DNA of 64,000 bases from Pseudomonadota bacterium (GTDB taxonomy: Bacteria; Pseudomonadota; Gammaproteobacteria; Steroidobacterales; Steroidobacteraceae), in contig JANYBG010000167.1 in NCBI GenBank assembly GCA_025360865.1, positions 35,712-99,711 of the forward strand. Reading direction: 5' to 3'. Of this stretch, positions 41,889 to 52,827 are shown one piece after another (the first letter of the stretch is position 1; the number at the start of each line of letters is the position of its first letter). The notes beneath the pieces were generated by a model, which ran no database searches, was not told the DNA's origin, and saw only the letters and a list, made by a program, of their open reading frames with translations. The translations under genes and the position numbers were made by a program.

Positions 41889-43342
41889 GTGAGATCCAGT
41901 TGTCTGGCGGCCCGGACGTCATCGAGGCGGCGCACCGGCATGGTATGCGGAGCGCCGCTCACCCGCCCGGGTTCTTCGCTTGCTTCCTTCAGGATCTGTG
42001 ACATGGCCGTCACAAACGCGTCCAGGGTGTCCTTGCTCTCGGTCTCAGTGGGCTCTATCAGGAGGCACTCGGGCACCAGGAGCGGGAAGTACGTGGTGGG
42101 GGCATGGAAGCCGTAGTCCAGCAGCCGCTTGGCGAAGTCCATGGCCGTGACGTTGAGGTCCCGCGCCTGGCGCTTCAGTGTCAGGATGAACTCGTGGCTG
42201 GCGCGGCGGCGCGGGTAGGCGGCGTCGAACCCCGCCTCGGTCAGCTTCTTGAGCATGTAGTTGGCGTTGAGCGTCGCGTACTCGCCCACCCGGCGCATGC
42301 CATCCCGCCCCAGCAGGCGCATGTAGATGTAGGCGCGCAGCAGCACCCCCGCGTTGCCCATGAAGGCCGAGAGGCGCCCGATCGAGTGCGGCAGGTCCGC
42401 CTCCTCGAGCCAGCGGTAGGTACCGCCCTCGCGGCCGACCACGGGAATCGGCATGAAGGGCAGCAGGCGCTCGCCCACGCCCACAGCTCCCGCCCCGGGT
42501 CCCCCGCCGCCGTGCGGGGTGGAGAAGGTCTTGTGCAGGTTCATGTGGATGACGTCGAAGCCCATGTCCCCGGGACGCACCTTGCCGAGGATGGCGTTCA
42601 GGTTGGCGCCGTCGTAGTAGAGGAGCCCGCCGGCGTCGTGGACGATGCGCGCGACCTCGCCGATGCGCCGCTCGAACACTCCCAGCGTCGAGGGGTTGGT
42701 CAGCATGATGCCGGCGGTGTTCGGACCGACGACCGCCTTCAGCGCCTCAAGATCGACGTCCCCCTCGGAGTCGACGGGTATCTCGCGCACCACGCAGCCG
42801 CACATCGTCGCGGTGGCCGGATTGGTGCCGTGCGCGGCCTCGGGCACGATGATCTCGTTGCGCACGGCATCGCCCCGGGCCTGGTGGTAGGCGCGGATCA
42901 TGGCGACGCCCGCGAACTCCCCGTGGGCGCCGGCCATCGGACTCAAGGCGACGCCACGCATCCCGGTGACCTCCTTAAGCATCTCCTGCAGCTCGTACAT
43001 GCACTCGAGGAAGCCCTGGCCGCAGGACTCCGGCGCCAGCGGGTGCCGCGCCAGGAACTGCGGCAGCATCGCGTACTGGTTACAGGCCTTCGGGTTGTAC
43101 TTCATCGTGCACGAGCCGAGCGGGTAGAAGTGCGTGTCGATCGAGAAGTTCAGCTGCGACAGGCGCGTGAAGTGGCGCACCACCTCGAGCTCGCCGACCT
43201 CGGGCAGCCCCGGGGGGGTCGCGCGCCGCAGCCGCGGCGGCAGGTCGGCAAGCGCCTCCTCCCCCGGATCCGCTGGCCACTGATCACTCGCCCCGCGCCC
43301 CGGAGTCGAGTATTCGAAGATCACCCTTTCCTGATTCGGCAT
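41864..43342 (-). CDS. gcvPB: Glycine dehydrogenase (decarboxylating) subunit 2
   Basis: [44 protein letters not shown] site. Confidence 0.96.
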   Translation of the reverse strand: MPNQERVIFEYSTPGRGASDQWPADPGEEALADLPPRLRRATPPGLPEVGELEVVRHFTRLSQLNFSIDTHFYPLGSCTMKYNPKACNQYAMLPQFLARHPLAPESCGQGFLECMYELQEMLKEVTGMRGVALSPMAGAHGEFAGVAMIRAYHQARGDAVRNEIIVPEAAHGTNPATATMCGCVVREIPVDSEGDVDLEALKAVVGPNTAGIMLTNPSTLGVFERRIGEVARIVHDAGGLLYYDGANLNAILGKVRPGDMGFDVIHMNLHKTFSTPHGGGGPGAGAVGVGERLLPFMPIPVVGREGGTYRWLEEADLPHSIGRLSAFMGNAGVLLRAYIYMRLLGRDGMRRVGEYATLNANYMLKKLTEAGFDAAYPRRRASHEFILTLKRQARDLNVTAMDFAKRLLDYGFHAPTTYFPLLVPECLLIEPTETESKDTLDAFVTAMSQILKEASEEPGRVSGAPHTMPVRRLDDVRAARQLDLTWKPTAQP

Positions 43343-43359
43343 GTGCGGATTCCTTTACC

Positions 43360-44733
43360 TCAGGCGGCGCGCGCCGACTGCATCGCCTCGCCAAGGGCTG
43401 CGCGGTACTGCGCGATATCCTCGCGGGTCTTGGTTTCCGTGGCGCATACCAGCAGCGCGGGACCCAGCTGCGGGTAGTACGGCGCGAGATCGAGGCCACC
43501 GAGGATGCCGCGCGCGGAGAGCGCCCTGAGCACCGGCGCGACCGGACGATCGAGCAGCAGCGCGGCCTCGTGGAAGCACGGGCCCTGGAAGGCAAGCCGC
43601 ACCCCCGGCAAACCGGTCAGCGCGGCCACGAGTTCGCGGGTACGCGCATGCGAGGCCGCGGCGGTGCGCGCGAGTCCGCGCGGGCCCATGAGCGAGAGGT
43701 AGATGGTCGCCGCCGTCACCAGCAGCCCCTGGTTGGTGCAGATGTTGGAGGTCGCCTTGGCGCGGCGGATGTGCTGCTCGCGCGCCTGCAGGGTGAGGGT
43801 GAAGCCGGGGCGTCCCGTGGCATCGAGCGTGCGACCGCAGATACGCCCGGGCATCTGCCGCACGTACGCCATGCGCGTCGTCATGAACCCAAAGTAGGGC
43901 CCGCCGGAGCACAGCGGCACCCCCAGGGGCTGCCCCTCGCCCACGGCGATGTCGGCGCCGGCGGCGCCCCACTGGCCCGGGGGCTTAAGCAGCGCGAGCG
44001 AGGTGGGGTTCACCACGGCGATGACGAGGATGCCACGCGCATGCGCCCAGTCGGTCAGCGCATCGACATCCTCCAGGGCGCCAAAGAAATTCGGCTGCTG
44101 GATGAGCAGCGCGGTGATGTCCTGCCCGTCGAAGGGCGCGAGCGCCTCGGTGGCGGTGATTCCCGCGCCGGGCGTGAACGGCAGCTCCTCGAACTTCAGC
44201 CCCTGGTTAGCCGCGGTCGCCCGCATCACGCGGCGGTAATGGGGGTGCAGCGTGCCGGGCACCAGGATCCGCGCGGACTGGGACCCGCGGTTGGCGCGCA
44301 CCGCCATCAGCGAGGCTTCAGCGCATGCCGAGGCGCCGTCGTACATCGAGGCGTTGGCCACCTCCATGCCCGTGAGGCCCGCGATCATGGTCTGGAACTC
44401 GTAGATCAGCTGCAGCGTCCCCTGGCTCGCCTCCGCCTGGTACGGGGTGTAGGCGCTGTAGAACTCCCCGCGCGTGGTGATCGCCCAGACCGCCGCCGGG
44501 ATGTGGTGCTCATAGGCGCCGGCGCCAATGAAGTTGAGCTGGACGCCATCGCGCCGCGCGCGCTCGCTCATCAGCCGCCCGACCTGCATCTCGTTGAGTG
44601 CCTCGGGCACGCCGGCCAGGGACTTGGCGCGCAAATCCTTCGGGATCTCATCGAAGAGCTCCTCGATGGCCCGCGCGCCGATGGCACCGAGCATGGCGGC
44701 GACGTCAGCTTCCGTGTGCGGGATGAAGGCCAT
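43360..44733 (-). CDS. gcvPA: Glycine dehydrogenase (decarboxylating) subunit 1
   Basis: [19 protein letters not shown]...[38 protein letters not shown]. Confidence 0.96.
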   Translation of the reverse strand: MAFIPHTEADVAAMLGAIGARAIEELFDEIPKDLRAKSLAGVPEALNEMQVGRLMSERARRDGVQLNFIGAGAYEHHIPAAVWAITTRGEFYSAYTPYQAEASQGTLQLIYEFQTMIAGLTGMEVANASMYDGASACAEASLMAVRANRGSQSARILVPGTLHPHYRRVMRATAANQGLKFEELPFTPGAGITATEALAPFDGQDITALLIQQPNFFGALEDVDALTDWAHARGILVIAVVNPTSLALLKPPGQWGAAGADIAVGEGQPLGVPLCSGGPYFGFMTTRMAYVRQMPGRICGRTLDATGRPGFTLTLQAREQHIRRAKATSNICTNQGLLVTAATIYLSLMGPRGLARTAAASHARTRELVAALTGLPGVRLAFQGPCFHEAALLLDRPVAPVLRALSARGILGGLDLAPYYPQLGPALLVCATETKTREDIAQYRAALGEAMQSARAA

Positions 44734-45131
44734 CAGCCACCCTCCGCTTCCAGCACTTTCTGGTAGTCGGCGGCCGTAAGCAGCCGCGCGGCCGCGATCG
44801 CCCCGGCGGCGGGCATCAGGCGCATCAGCCAGCCGGCGCCGTAGGGGTTTGTGTTCACCGCCTCAGGCTGCGTGGCCAGCAGGGGATTGCCCGCCACGAC
44901 CTCACCCCCCAGGGGGGAATACACATCCGATGCCGCCTTCACCGACTCCACCACCGCGCACGCCTCGCCCGCCTGCACGGCGCGACCCGCCTCGGGCACC
45001 TCCACGAACACGAGGTCCCCCAGCGCGTGCTGGGCGTGATCGGTGATGCCGATCTCGACACTGCCGTCGGCGAGCGTGCGCACCCACTCGTGCGACTTGG
45101 TGAACTTGAGGTCGGCGGGGACGTTGCTCAT
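44733..45131 (-). CDS. gcvH: Glycine cleavage system H protein
   Basis: [44 protein letters not shown] (lipoyl Lys in ESVKA). Confidence 0.97.
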   Translation of the reverse strand: MSNVPADLKFTKSHEWVRTLADGSVEIGITDHAQHALGDLVFVEVPEAGRAVQAGEACAVVESVKAASDVYSPLGGEVVAGNPLLATQPEAVNTNPYGAGWLMRLMPAAGAIAAARLLTAADYQKVLEAEGG

Positions 45132-45146
45132 TTTGGGCCCTTCGTA

Positions 45147-46259
45147 TCAGGTAAGGAGTGATCGGCCGAAACGCACGAACGGCGGCTTCACGACGCGCGC
45201 GCCGAGCAGCTTGCCGCGAATGTCCACCTGCACCGCCAGCGCGGTCGCGGACGGCACGCGGGCGAAGGCGATGGAACGCTCGAGCGTCGGGGAAAAAGTA
45301 CCGCTGGTGATCTCACCCGCCGCCACGCCCTCAACCCGCACTTTCTGGTGGCCGCGCAGCACGCCGCGATCCTCGAGGAGCAGGCCCACGAGCTTGCGCG
45401 CGGGGCCCGCGGCGCGGATCTTCACGAGCGCCTCGCGCCCCACGAATTCACGCCCCGGGGAATCCAGCGCGACCGTCCAGCCGAGCGCGGACTCGAACGG
45501 GTGCGTCCCCTCGTCCATGTCCTGGCCATAGAGGTTCATGCCCGCCTCCAGGCGCAGCGTGTCGCGCGCGCCGAGGCCACAGGAGGCCACACCCAGGGCG
45601 TTCAGGCCACGCCACGCGGTCACCGCATCCTCAGCCGGCATCATGATCTCGAAGCCATCCTCGCCGGTATAGCCGGTGCGCGCGATGAACCACGGGCCGA
45701 CCTCCCGCCCGACAAAGACATCCAGAGCGAGCGCGGTCGCGGCGTCCTTCTCGCCCAGCAGCTGCGCGGCCTTGGCGCGCGCCCGCGGTCCCTGCACGGC
45801 GAGCATGGCGAGGTCCGCGCGCTCCTCAACGACCACCGCGAACGCCGGCGCGCGCGCGCGAATCCATTCGAGGTCCTTGTCCCGCGTGCCGGCGTTCACC
45901 ACCAGCCGGAACCAGGAATCGGTGAGGTAATAGGCGATGAGGTCATCGAGCACCCCGCCCGCCTCGTTCAGCATGCAGCTGTACAGCGCCTTGCCCGGCA
46001 AGGTGAGACGCGCCACGTCATTGGCGAGCAGGTGCCGCAGGAATTCCCGCACGCGCTCGCCCCTGAGGTCCACCACGCACATGTGCGAGACATCGAAGAC
46101 CCCGGCGGCACGGCGCACGGCATGGTGCTCGCCGATCTGCGAGCTGTACTGGACGGGCATGTCCCAGCCGCCAAAGTCGACGATGCGGGCGCCAAGTTCC
46201 TGGTGCAGGTGGAATAAGGGTGTCTGTCTTCCCAAAGGCGCTCCGGCAACCGAGGTCAA
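45147..46259 (-). CDS. gcvT: Glycine cleavage system aminomethyltransferase T
   Basis: TPLFHLHQELGARIVDFGGWDMPVQYSSQIGEHHAVR; probable TTG start at 46259. Confidence 0.96.
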   Translation of the reverse strand: MTSVAGAPLGRQTPLFHLHQELGARIVDFGGWDMPVQYSSQIGEHHAVRRAAGVFDVSHMCVVDLRGERVREFLRHLLANDVARLTLPGKALYSCMLNEAGGVLDDLIAYYLTDSWFRLVVNAGTRDKDLEWIRARAPAFAVVVEERADLAMLAVQGPRARAKAAQLLGEKDAATALALDVFVGREVGPWFIARTGYTGEDGFEIMMPAEDAVTAWRGLNALGVASCGLGARDTLRLEAGMNLYGQDMDEGTHPFESALGWTVALDSPGREFVGREALVKIRAAGPARKLVGLLLEDRGVLRGHQKVRVEGVAAGEITSGTFSPTLERSIAFARVPSATALAVQVDIRGKLLGARVVKPPFVRFGRSLLT

Positions 46260-46266
46260 ATAAGGC

Positions 46267-46302
46267 GCGGCAGGCGCCCCACCTCAAGCGAGGCCCTGCC
46301 GC
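46267..46302 (-). promoter_or_regulatory. Candidate expression-platform hairpin of the glycine riboswitch
   Basis: GCGGCAGG...CCTGCCGC inverted repeat between the aptamers and gcvT, enclosing a GAGGTGGGG purine stretch. Confidence 0.55.
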
Positions 46303-46503
46303 CCTTCTGTCCTTTTGACCTGAGAGATCAGGCCCCTGGGCGCCGCTCCCCTTCGGTGGGCGGGTCCTCGTCAGGGGACGCACCACTCTCCAGAAGCCCC
46401 GCGGTTCTCACCGCCGTCTGCCGTTCATGGGCCTGAGCGTTTCCGGGCGGAATTGCGCCTTCGGCGTTCGGGCGCGCGCCGGACCCTCTCCGAACAGACT
46501 GTT
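46302..46503 (-). ncRNA. Tandem glycine riboswitch (gcvT RNA element)
   Basis: Reverse strand shows two aptamer-like units: GGAGAGGGTCC..GCCGAAGGCGCAA..CTCAGG and CTGGAGAGTGGTGC..CACCGAAGGGGAGC..CTCTCAGGTCAAAAGGACAGAAGGG, upstream of gcvT. Confidence 0.92.
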
Positions 46504-46604
46504 TCGGGCCCGGGCATCATAGCAGCACCCATGGGTGCCTCCCAAGCGTGGCGATTGTAGAAATTCACACGACCCACGGGCTTTATACGTTCATATAATC
46601 ATCC

Positions 46605-47831
46605 ATGAGCATCGACCGTCGTCCCTCAGTGCAGGTTTGCATCGGCCCGATCCGCGTCGGCGGCGGCGCACCGGTCGTCGTGCAATCGATGACCAATACC
46701 GACACCGCCGACATCCCCGCCACGACGCGCCAGGTGCAGGCACTCGCCCGCGCCGGCTCGGAGCTCGTGCGCCTGACCGTGAACACGGCCGAGGCCGCGG
46801 CGGCCGTCGCCCCGATCCGCGATCGTCTCGCCGCGCTCGGAGTGAACGTGCCGCTCATCGGCGACTTCCACTTCAATGGCCACAAGCTGCTGCGCGAGCA
46901 TCCCGAGTGCGCGCAGGCCCTGGCGAAGTACCGCATCAACCCGGGTAACGTCGGGCGCGGCAGCAAGCGTGATCCCCAGTTCGCCGAGATGATCGAGATC
47001 GCCTGTCGCCAGCAGAAGCCCGTGCGCATCGGCGTCAACTGGGGAAGCCTCGATCCTGAGGTGCTGACGCGGCTGATGGACGAGAATTCCGCGAGCGCCC
47101 AGCCGATGGATGCCCAGCACGTGATGCGCGAGGCGGTCGTGCAGTCGGCGCTCAGCAGCGCCGCGCGCGCCCTTGAACTCGGGTTGCCGGCGACACGCAT
47201 CATCCTCTCGGCCAAGGTGAGCGGCGTACAGGACCTCATCGCCATCTACCGGGACCTCGCGCGGCGCTGTGACTATCCACTGCACCTGGGACTGACCGAG
47301 GCGGGGATGGGCTCCAAGGGGATCGTCGCCTCCACCGCCGGCATGGCGGTGCTGCTGCAGCAGGGCATCGGCGACACGATCCGCGTGTCGCTCACCCCTG
47401 AGCCCGATGGCGATCGCACCCAGGAAGTCATCGTCGCCCAGGAGATCCTGCAGACCATGGGGCTGCGCGCTTTCACGCCCCAGGTCGCCGCCTGCCCCGG
47501 ATGCGGGCGCACCACGAGCACGTTCTTCCAGGAACTGGCCCAGGGCATCCAGTCCTACCTGCGTGAGAGCATGCCCAAGTGGCGCGCCGAGTACGCCGGC
47601 GTCGAGGAGATGCGCGTGGCCGTGATGGGATGCGTCGTCAACGGGCCGGGCGAGAGCAAGCATGCCAACATCGGCATCAGCCTCCCCGGCACCGGCGAAC
47701 GTCCCGTTGCCCCGGTGTACGAGGATGGCCAGAAGACGGTGACGTTGAAAGGCGAGCGCATCGCCGAGGAATTCCAGCACCTGGTCGAACAATACGTCGC
47801 GCGCCGCTACACGCGCCGGGTGAGCCCATGA
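46605..47831 (+). CDS. ispG: (E)-4-hydroxy-3-methylbut-2-enyl-diphosphate synthase
   Basis: [32 protein letters not shown]-like [18 protein letters not shown]. Confidence 0.97.
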   Translation: MSIDRRPSVQVCIGPIRVGGGAPVVVQSMTNTDTADIPATTRQVQALARAGSELVRLTVNTAEAAAAVAPIRDRLAALGVNVPLIGDFHFNGHKLLREHPECAQALAKYRINPGNVGRGSKRDPQFAEMIEIACRQQKPVRIGVNWGSLDPEVLTRLMDENSASAQPMDAQHVMREAVVQSALSSAARALELGLPATRIILSAKVSGVQDLIAIYRDLARRCDYPLHLGLTEAGMGSKGIVASTAGMAVLLQQGIGDTIRVSLTPEPDGDRTQEVIVAQEILQTMGLRAFTPQVAACPGCGRTTSTFFQELAQGIQSYLRESMPKWRAEYAGVEEMRVAVMGCVVNGPGESKHANIGISLPGTGERPVAPVYEDGQKTVTLKGERIAEEFQHLVEQYVARRYTRRVSP

Positions 47832-48166
47832 ACGATCTCGCATCCCGCGGCTGCAAGCCCTGTGACGGCGGCACGGCGCCCCTGACGCGCGAGGCCGCCA
47901 CCGCGTTTCTCACGCAGGTCTCGACCGCCTGGGTGCTCACCGAGAGCGCGCACGCGGTCCGACGTGAGTTCGCGTTCCGCGACTTCTATCGCACCATGAG
48001 CTTCGTGAACGCGCTGGCACACGTGGCCAACATCGAGGACCACCACCCGGACCTTGAGGTCGGCTACAACTACTGCCGCGTGACCTTCACCACGCACGCC
48101 ATCCGCGGGCTGTCGGACAACGACTTCGTGTGCGCGGCGAAGGTGGACCTGATCCCGCTGAGCTGA
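47828..48166 (+). CDS. phhB: Pterin-4a-carbinolamine dehydratase
   Basis: [55 protein letters not shown] overlap with ispG. Confidence 0.95.
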   Translation: MNDLASRGCKPCDGGTAPLTREAATAFLTQVSTAWVLTESAHAVRREFAFRDFYRTMSFVNALAHVANIEDHHPDLEVGYNYCRVTFTTHAIRGLSDNDFVCAAKVDLIPLS

Positions 48167-48198
48167 GGGCAAACCGCCCGGGCCGAGTCCGCCTCCGG

Positions 48199-49407
48199 CT
48201 AAGCGCGCCGGGAAGCGAGCGGCATCTCCCCGCTCATCCCCAGGGCGCGGCGGATGAAGAAACGCCGCAGCTCCTGGCTGCGCCCCACCCAGCCCATCCC
48301 ACGCCGCGCGGCCCAGGACAGTGGGCCGGTTCCATGCGCAAGGAAACGGTCGAAGGCATCGATAGCCGCGCTCATCAGGACGACCTCGCTCTTGCGCCAG
48401 CGCTCATAAGCGCGCAGCACCCCCATGGCTCCCGGGTCCTCGCGCCGCGCAACCGCGGCCAGCACCAGTTCACTGAGCGCCGCGGCGTCCAGGAGCCCGA
48501 GGTTCACGCCCTGGCCGGCCAGTGGATGCACCACGTGGGCCGCATCCCCCAGCAGCGCGACGCGCTCGCACACGTAGCGACGCGCGGCCATTCGGCTCAG
48601 CGCGAAGGACTGGCGCTCGCTCCTTAATTCCATCGACCCGAGCGCCCCGTCCGCGGCGCGCCCGAGGGAGGCCTCGAAGCGCGGCGTCGTCTGCGCGAGC
48701 AGGTCCTGCGCGAGGCCCTCGTCCGCTGACCACACGATGGAACTGGTGCCATCGGCCAGCGGCAGGAAGGCGAGTGTGCCCGCGCGCATGAAGCGCTGCC
48801 AGGCGGTGTGCTCGTGCGGTCGCCCGGTCGCCACCGTGGCGACGATCGCCAGCTGGTGATAGTCCGTGGTATCCGCGCTCAGGCCGGCGAGCTGGCGCAC
48901 CTGCGACCGCGCACCGTCCGCGCCGAGCACCAGGCGGGCGGACAAGGTGCCCGCGCCGTGCGTGAGCTCCACGCTGTCCGCGCCTGCCCGCAGGCCGAGC
49001 AGCGGCGTGGCCTCGATCCGCGCGCCGGCCGCGCGCGCCGCATCAAGCAACGCACCCTGCAGCAGGCGGTTCTCGAGGATGTAGCCCAGGTTGGGTTCAC
49101 CGACATCCGCCGCATCGAACACCAGCGCCGCCTCACTCAACGGCGCGATGCCCTCGTGCCAGATGCGCATGCGCTCGTAAGGGGCGAGGCGCGCCCCTTC
49201 GATGCCCGGCCAGGCGCCCGCATGCCGCAGGGTGTGCTCGCTGGCGCGCGAGAGCGCGACCACCCGCGCATCGAGCGCGGAGCCGTGGGCGGGAGCCGTG
49301 CCTGCGTGCGGCTCCAGCACCACGACCTTGAGCGCCCCGGAACGGGCGAGCAACGCCGCGGCGCAGGCCCCGACTGGGCCGCCACCGACGATCGCGACGT
49401 CAATCAC
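48199..49407 (-). CDS. ubiI: UbiH/VisC family FAD-dependent monooxygenase (UbiI-like)
   Basis: DVAIVGGGPVGACAA; VALLGDAAHVVHPLAGQGVNLGLLDAAAL; next to ubiH. Confidence 0.85.
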   Translation of the reverse strand: MIDVAIVGGGPVGACAAALLARSGALKVVVLEPHAGTAPAHGSALDARVVALSRASEHTLRHAGAWPGIEGARLAPYERMRIWHEGIAPLSEAALVFDAADVGEPNLGYILENRLLQGALLDAARAAGARIEATPLLGLRAGADSVELTHGAGTLSARLVLGADGARSQVRQLAGLSADTTDYHQLAIVATVATGRPHEHTAWQRFMRAGTLAFLPLADGTSSIVWSADEGLAQDLLAQTTPRFEASLGRAADGALGSMELRSERQSFALSRMAARRYVCERVALLGDAAHVVHPLAGQGVNLGLLDAAALSELVLAAVARREDPGAMGVLRAYERWRKSEVVLMSAAIDAFDRFLAHGTGPLSWAARRGMGWVGRSQELRRFFIRRALGMSGEMPLASRRA

Positions 49408-50641
49408 GGCGCACCGGCAAGCCGCGGGCGAGCCTTGGCACAGGTCCGGCGAATCCCGCGCTCACCCGCGCCAGCGCGCTCTTGGCTGGCGGGGTGAGGT
49501 CGAATAGCAGCAGTCCGAGGTTGCGCAGCAGGCCCACTCCGGGGCGGGTATCACCAAAGAGCTTCACCAGCCCGTCCGTGAACCGGGTGACCCCGCCGCG
49601 ATCCCCCGCGCGCCACGCGGCGAAGCGGCTGAGCAGCTCCTCGTTGCCGGCATCTGCCGGCGCCGCGGCGATCACCTCGGCGAGCATCGCCGCATCGCGC
49701 AAGCCTAAGTTGAAGCCCTGGCCGGCCACCGGGTGCAGCGCCTGGGCGGCGTTGCCGATCAGCACGACGCGCCGCGCCACCGCGGTCACGGCGCGCGTGA
49801 GCTTGAGCGGGTAGGAGCCGCGTCCGCGTGCGCGGGTGAAGCGGCCAGCGCGCCAGCCGAAGGCGGCCTGCAGCCGCGCGAGGAAGGCGCTTTCGTCCAG
49901 GGCCATCAGCTCCTGCGCATCCGCCGGGGCGCGTGCCCAGATAACCGCGAGATTCCCATCGTGCAGGGGCAGCACGGCCAGGGGGCCCGCGGCGGTGAAG
50001 CGCTCGTAAGCGCGACCCTCGTGCGGCTGGTCCGTCGCGACGGTGGTCACCACGGCCACCTGTACATAATCCTCGACGGAGGCCTCGATCCCCGCGGCGG
50101 TGCGCACCTGTGAATGCGCGCCGTCGGCGGCGACGATGAGGCGCGTGCTCACCGTCTCGACCGCACCGTCCGCTGCCTCCACCGTGAGGACCGCGGCGTC
50201 GGCGCCGATGTCGATCGCCCCCACGCGCGCCGGCACCCGCAGCAGCACCCGCGGGTCTTCCTTAAGCCTGCGCCAGAGCGCGGCCCCCAGCGCGCGGTTG
50301 GCGACCACGTAGCCGAAGGCCTCGATACCCTGCTCCGTCGCGGTCAGGCGCGCGAAGCCAAAGCGGCCGGCCTCGGAGATATGGATCGAACGAATGGGCT
50401 CGGCCTCGCCTGCGATCGCCGCCCAGATACCGAGTGCGCCGTAAATACGCTGGCTGGCGTTACCCAGGGCCGTGGTGCGCGCATCGAAGCTGCGCTGCGC
50501 GCCCGAGTCGGACGGTACGGACTCAACCAGCAGCACCCGCACACCCGTACCTGACAGGGCCGCGGCGAGGCTCGCGCCCACCATGCCGCCACCGACGATG
50601 GTGACATCCACTTCGAGCACCGCGGGCATGTTGGTTGGCAC
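49400..50641 (-). CDS. ubiH: 2-octaprenyl-6-methoxyphenyl hydroxylase
   Basis: DVTIVGGGMVGASLAAAL; VVLIGNAAQALHPVAGQGFNLGLRD; synteny with pepP/ygfB. Confidence 0.9.
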   Translation of the reverse strand: MPTNMPAVLEVDVTIVGGGMVGASLAAALSGTGVRVLLVESVPSDSGAQRSFDARTTALGNASQRIYGALGIWAAIAGEAEPIRSIHISEAGRFGFARLTATEQGIEAFGYVVANRALGAALWRRLKEDPRVLLRVPARVGAIDIGADAAVLTVEAADGAVETVSTRLIVAADGAHSQVRTAAGIEASVEDYVQVAVVTTVATDQPHEGRAYERFTAAGPLAVLPLHDGNLAVIWARAPADAQELMALDESAFLARLQAAFGWRAGRFTRARGRGSYPLKLTRAVTAVARRVVLIGNAAQALHPVAGQGFNLGLRDAAMLAEVIAAAPADAGNEELLSRFAAWRAGDRGGVTRFTDGLVKLFGDTRPGVGLLRNLGLLLFDLTPPAKSALARVSAGFAGPVPRLARGLPVRRD

Positions 50642-50652
50642 GATGGGCCGGC

Positions 50653-51960
50653 TCAGCCGCGCGCCATGAGAGCTTCGATCTGGTCAGGGTCCTTGGGGGC
50701 GCGCGCCGTGAGCACTTCGTTGCCACGCTTGGTGACCACGACGTCATCCTCGATGCGGATGCCGATGTTGCGGAAGCCCCTGGGCACGCCCCGCGTGCCC
50801 GCCGGGATGTAGATACCCGGCTCGACCGTCATGACCATGCCAGGCTCCATCACCCGCCATGCGTCGCCGATCTTGTAGTCGCCGACATCGTGCACGTCCA
50901 GGCCCAGCCAGTGGCCGGTGCGATGCATGAAGTAGCGCCGGTAGGCGCCGCTCTTGATCAGCGCGGGCACGCGGCCCTTGAGCAGACCGAGCCGCACCAG
51001 CCCCTGGGTGATCACCCGCACCGCGGCCTCGTGCGGCTCGTTCCAGTGATTGCCGGGGCGCACGCGGGCGATCGCGGCGCGGTTGGCCTCAAGCACCACC
51101 GCGTAGACCGCGCGCTGCGCGGCGGTGAAGCGCCCGTTCACCGGGAAGGTGCGGGTGATGTCCGAGGCATAGCACTGGTACTCGCACCCGGCATCCACCA
51201 GCAGTAGATCGCCGCTCCTGAGGGGCTGGTCGTTCTCGCGGTAGTGCAGGACGCAGCTGTTCGCACCGCCGCCCACGATCGGATGGTACGAGGTGTCGGC
51301 GTTGTGGCTGCGGAACTCGTGGATGAGCTCCGCCATCACCTGGTATTCGGTGGCCCCGGGCCGGCAGAACCGCATCGCGCGCTGGTGGGCGCGCGCGGCG
51401 ATGTGGGCAGCGGTGCGCATGAGCTCAAGCTCCGCGCGGGACTTGAACAGGCGCATGTCGTGCAGCACGGGGTCGAGGGCCACGAACTCCGCGGGTGGGC
51501 GACGCCCGTTGCGTGCCTGGGTGCGCAATCCGTTCACCCAGCCGACGACGCGCTGATCGAAGTCCGCGTAGACCCCCATGGTGTAGAACACGCGCGCGCG
51601 GTTCTCCAGCAGCCCGGGTAGGATCTCGTCCATGTCCGAGATCGGGAAGGCATCGGCGGCGCCGTAGTCGCGCCGCGCGCCGGCCGGCCCCGCGCGCCGG
51701 CCGTCCCAGGTCTCGCGCAACGGATCCCGTTCGCGCACGAAGAGGATGTACTCGGCCTGCGCCCTTCCCGGGACCAGCACCGCGACCGCCTCGGGTTCGG
51801 GGAAGCCGGTCAGGTAATGGAAGTCGCTGTCCTGGCGATAGGCGTACTCCACATCGTTGTTGCGCAGCCGGACCGGGGCCGCCGGCAGGACCGCGATGGA
51901 GTCGCGCCCCATGAGCTTCATCAGCTGGCGGCGGCGCCGCGCGAACTCATCTCGTGCCAT
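50653..51960 (-). CDS. pepP: Xaa-Pro aminopeptidase
   Basis: DNDVEYAYRQDSDFHYLTGFPEP; DAGCEYQCYASDITRTFPVNG; HRTGHWLGLDVHDVG. Confidence 0.96.
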   Translation of the reverse strand: MARDEFARRRRQLMKLMGRDSIAVLPAAPVRLRNNDVEYAYRQDSDFHYLTGFPEPEAVAVLVPGRAQAEYILFVRERDPLRETWDGRRAGPAGARRDYGAADAFPISDMDEILPGLLENRARVFYTMGVYADFDQRVVGWVNGLRTQARNGRRPPAEFVALDPVLHDMRLFKSRAELELMRTAAHIAARAHQRAMRFCRPGATEYQVMAELIHEFRSHNADTSYHPIVGGGANSCVLHYRENDQPLRSGDLLLVDAGCEYQCYASDITRTFPVNGRFTAAQRAVYAVVLEANRAAIARVRPGNHWNEPHEAAVRVITQGLVRLGLLKGRVPALIKSGAYRRYFMHRTGHWLGLDVHDVGDYKIGDAWRVMEPGMVMTVEPGIYIPAGTRGVPRGFRNIGIRIEDDVVVTKRGNEVLTARAPKDPDQIEALMARG

Positions 51961-51983
51961 GGATCGTCCTGGGGTGCGGGCGC

Positions 51984-52541
51984 TTAGTGCAGGGGCGCCC
52001 CGGCGGGGGCTGCGGGCGCGCGGGCAACCGCCAGTTCCTCGAACAGCAGCTGCACGCCAACGCGCACGAACTCGACCAGCTCCGCGTAGGCGTTCTCGTT
52101 GGACTCCTCGCCCTGGTCGCCATCCACGTCAGCGTGGGTGATCTCGATGAAGTCGCGTACCACTTCCCCCACCTCCCCCGGCAGCTCGCGCGCATCCGGG
52201 ATGCTCCCCGCGCCCAGCCCATACAGGAATCCCTGGCACCACTCAGCCAGGGCCTGCGCACGCTGCTCGAGGGACTCGGTATCCGGGGGCAGCAGCAGTT
52301 CGAATTCCATGTCGGACTGGACCAGCGCGCCGGCCGTCGACCCGAACAGCTCCTGCAACGCCTCGCGCGCGGCGCGGTCCGCCCGGCCCTCGGGGAGGAT
52401 CTCGCGCAGCCAGTCCTCGAAGCGATAGCCGCTCGCCCCGCACAGGCAGCCGGCCAGGGTGCCGTGGGCCTCGGCGGCGTCGGTCACCGAGTGCTCCCTG
52501 GAGAGCAGCTGCTGGATGCGGGTGTAGTCGGGCTGGCTCAT
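51984..52541 (-). CDS. ygfB: UPF0149 family protein (YgfB-like)
   Basis: AHGTLAGCLCG, EWCQGFLYGLG; located before pepP. Confidence 0.92.
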   Translation of the reverse strand: MSQPDYTRIQQLLSREHSVTDAAEAHGTLAGCLCGASGYRFEDWLREILPEGRADRAAREALQELFGSTAGALVQSDMEFELLLPPDTESLEQRAQALAEWCQGFLYGLGAGSIPDARELPGEVGEVVRDFIEITHADVDGDQGEESNENAYAELVEFVRVGVQLLFEELAVARAPAAPAGAPLH

Positions 52542-52596
52542 GTGCAGAGCCCCATTATAATTGACCGTACGAAGAGCGCGGCCCTATAGTCATTCC

Positions 52597-52827
52597 ATGA
52601 TCGAACCCAAGAAAAGCGAGCTTGATCTGGAGCTCACGCGCCTCACCAAGCGCATCGACGAACTGCTGGCGACGCTGGCGCGCCTGAAGGACGAGAACCG
52701 CGCGCTGCGCGCGCGCCACGATTCCCTGGCCGGTGAGCGCGCGACACTCATGCACAAGAACGAGCAGGTGCGCACCCGCGTGGAAGCCATGATCGGGCGC
52801 CTCAAGACGCTGGAGCACGGCGCTTGA
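52597..52827 (+). CDS. Small coiled-coil protein (TIGR02449 / ZapB-like)
   Basis: LDLELTRLTKRIDELLATLARLKDENRALRARHDSLAGERATLMHKNEQVRTRVEAMIGRLKTLE; precedes zapA. Confidence 0.88.
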   Translation: MIEPKKSELDLELTRLTKRIDELLATLARLKDENRALRARHDSLAGERATLMHKNEQVRTRVEAMIGRLKTLEHGA

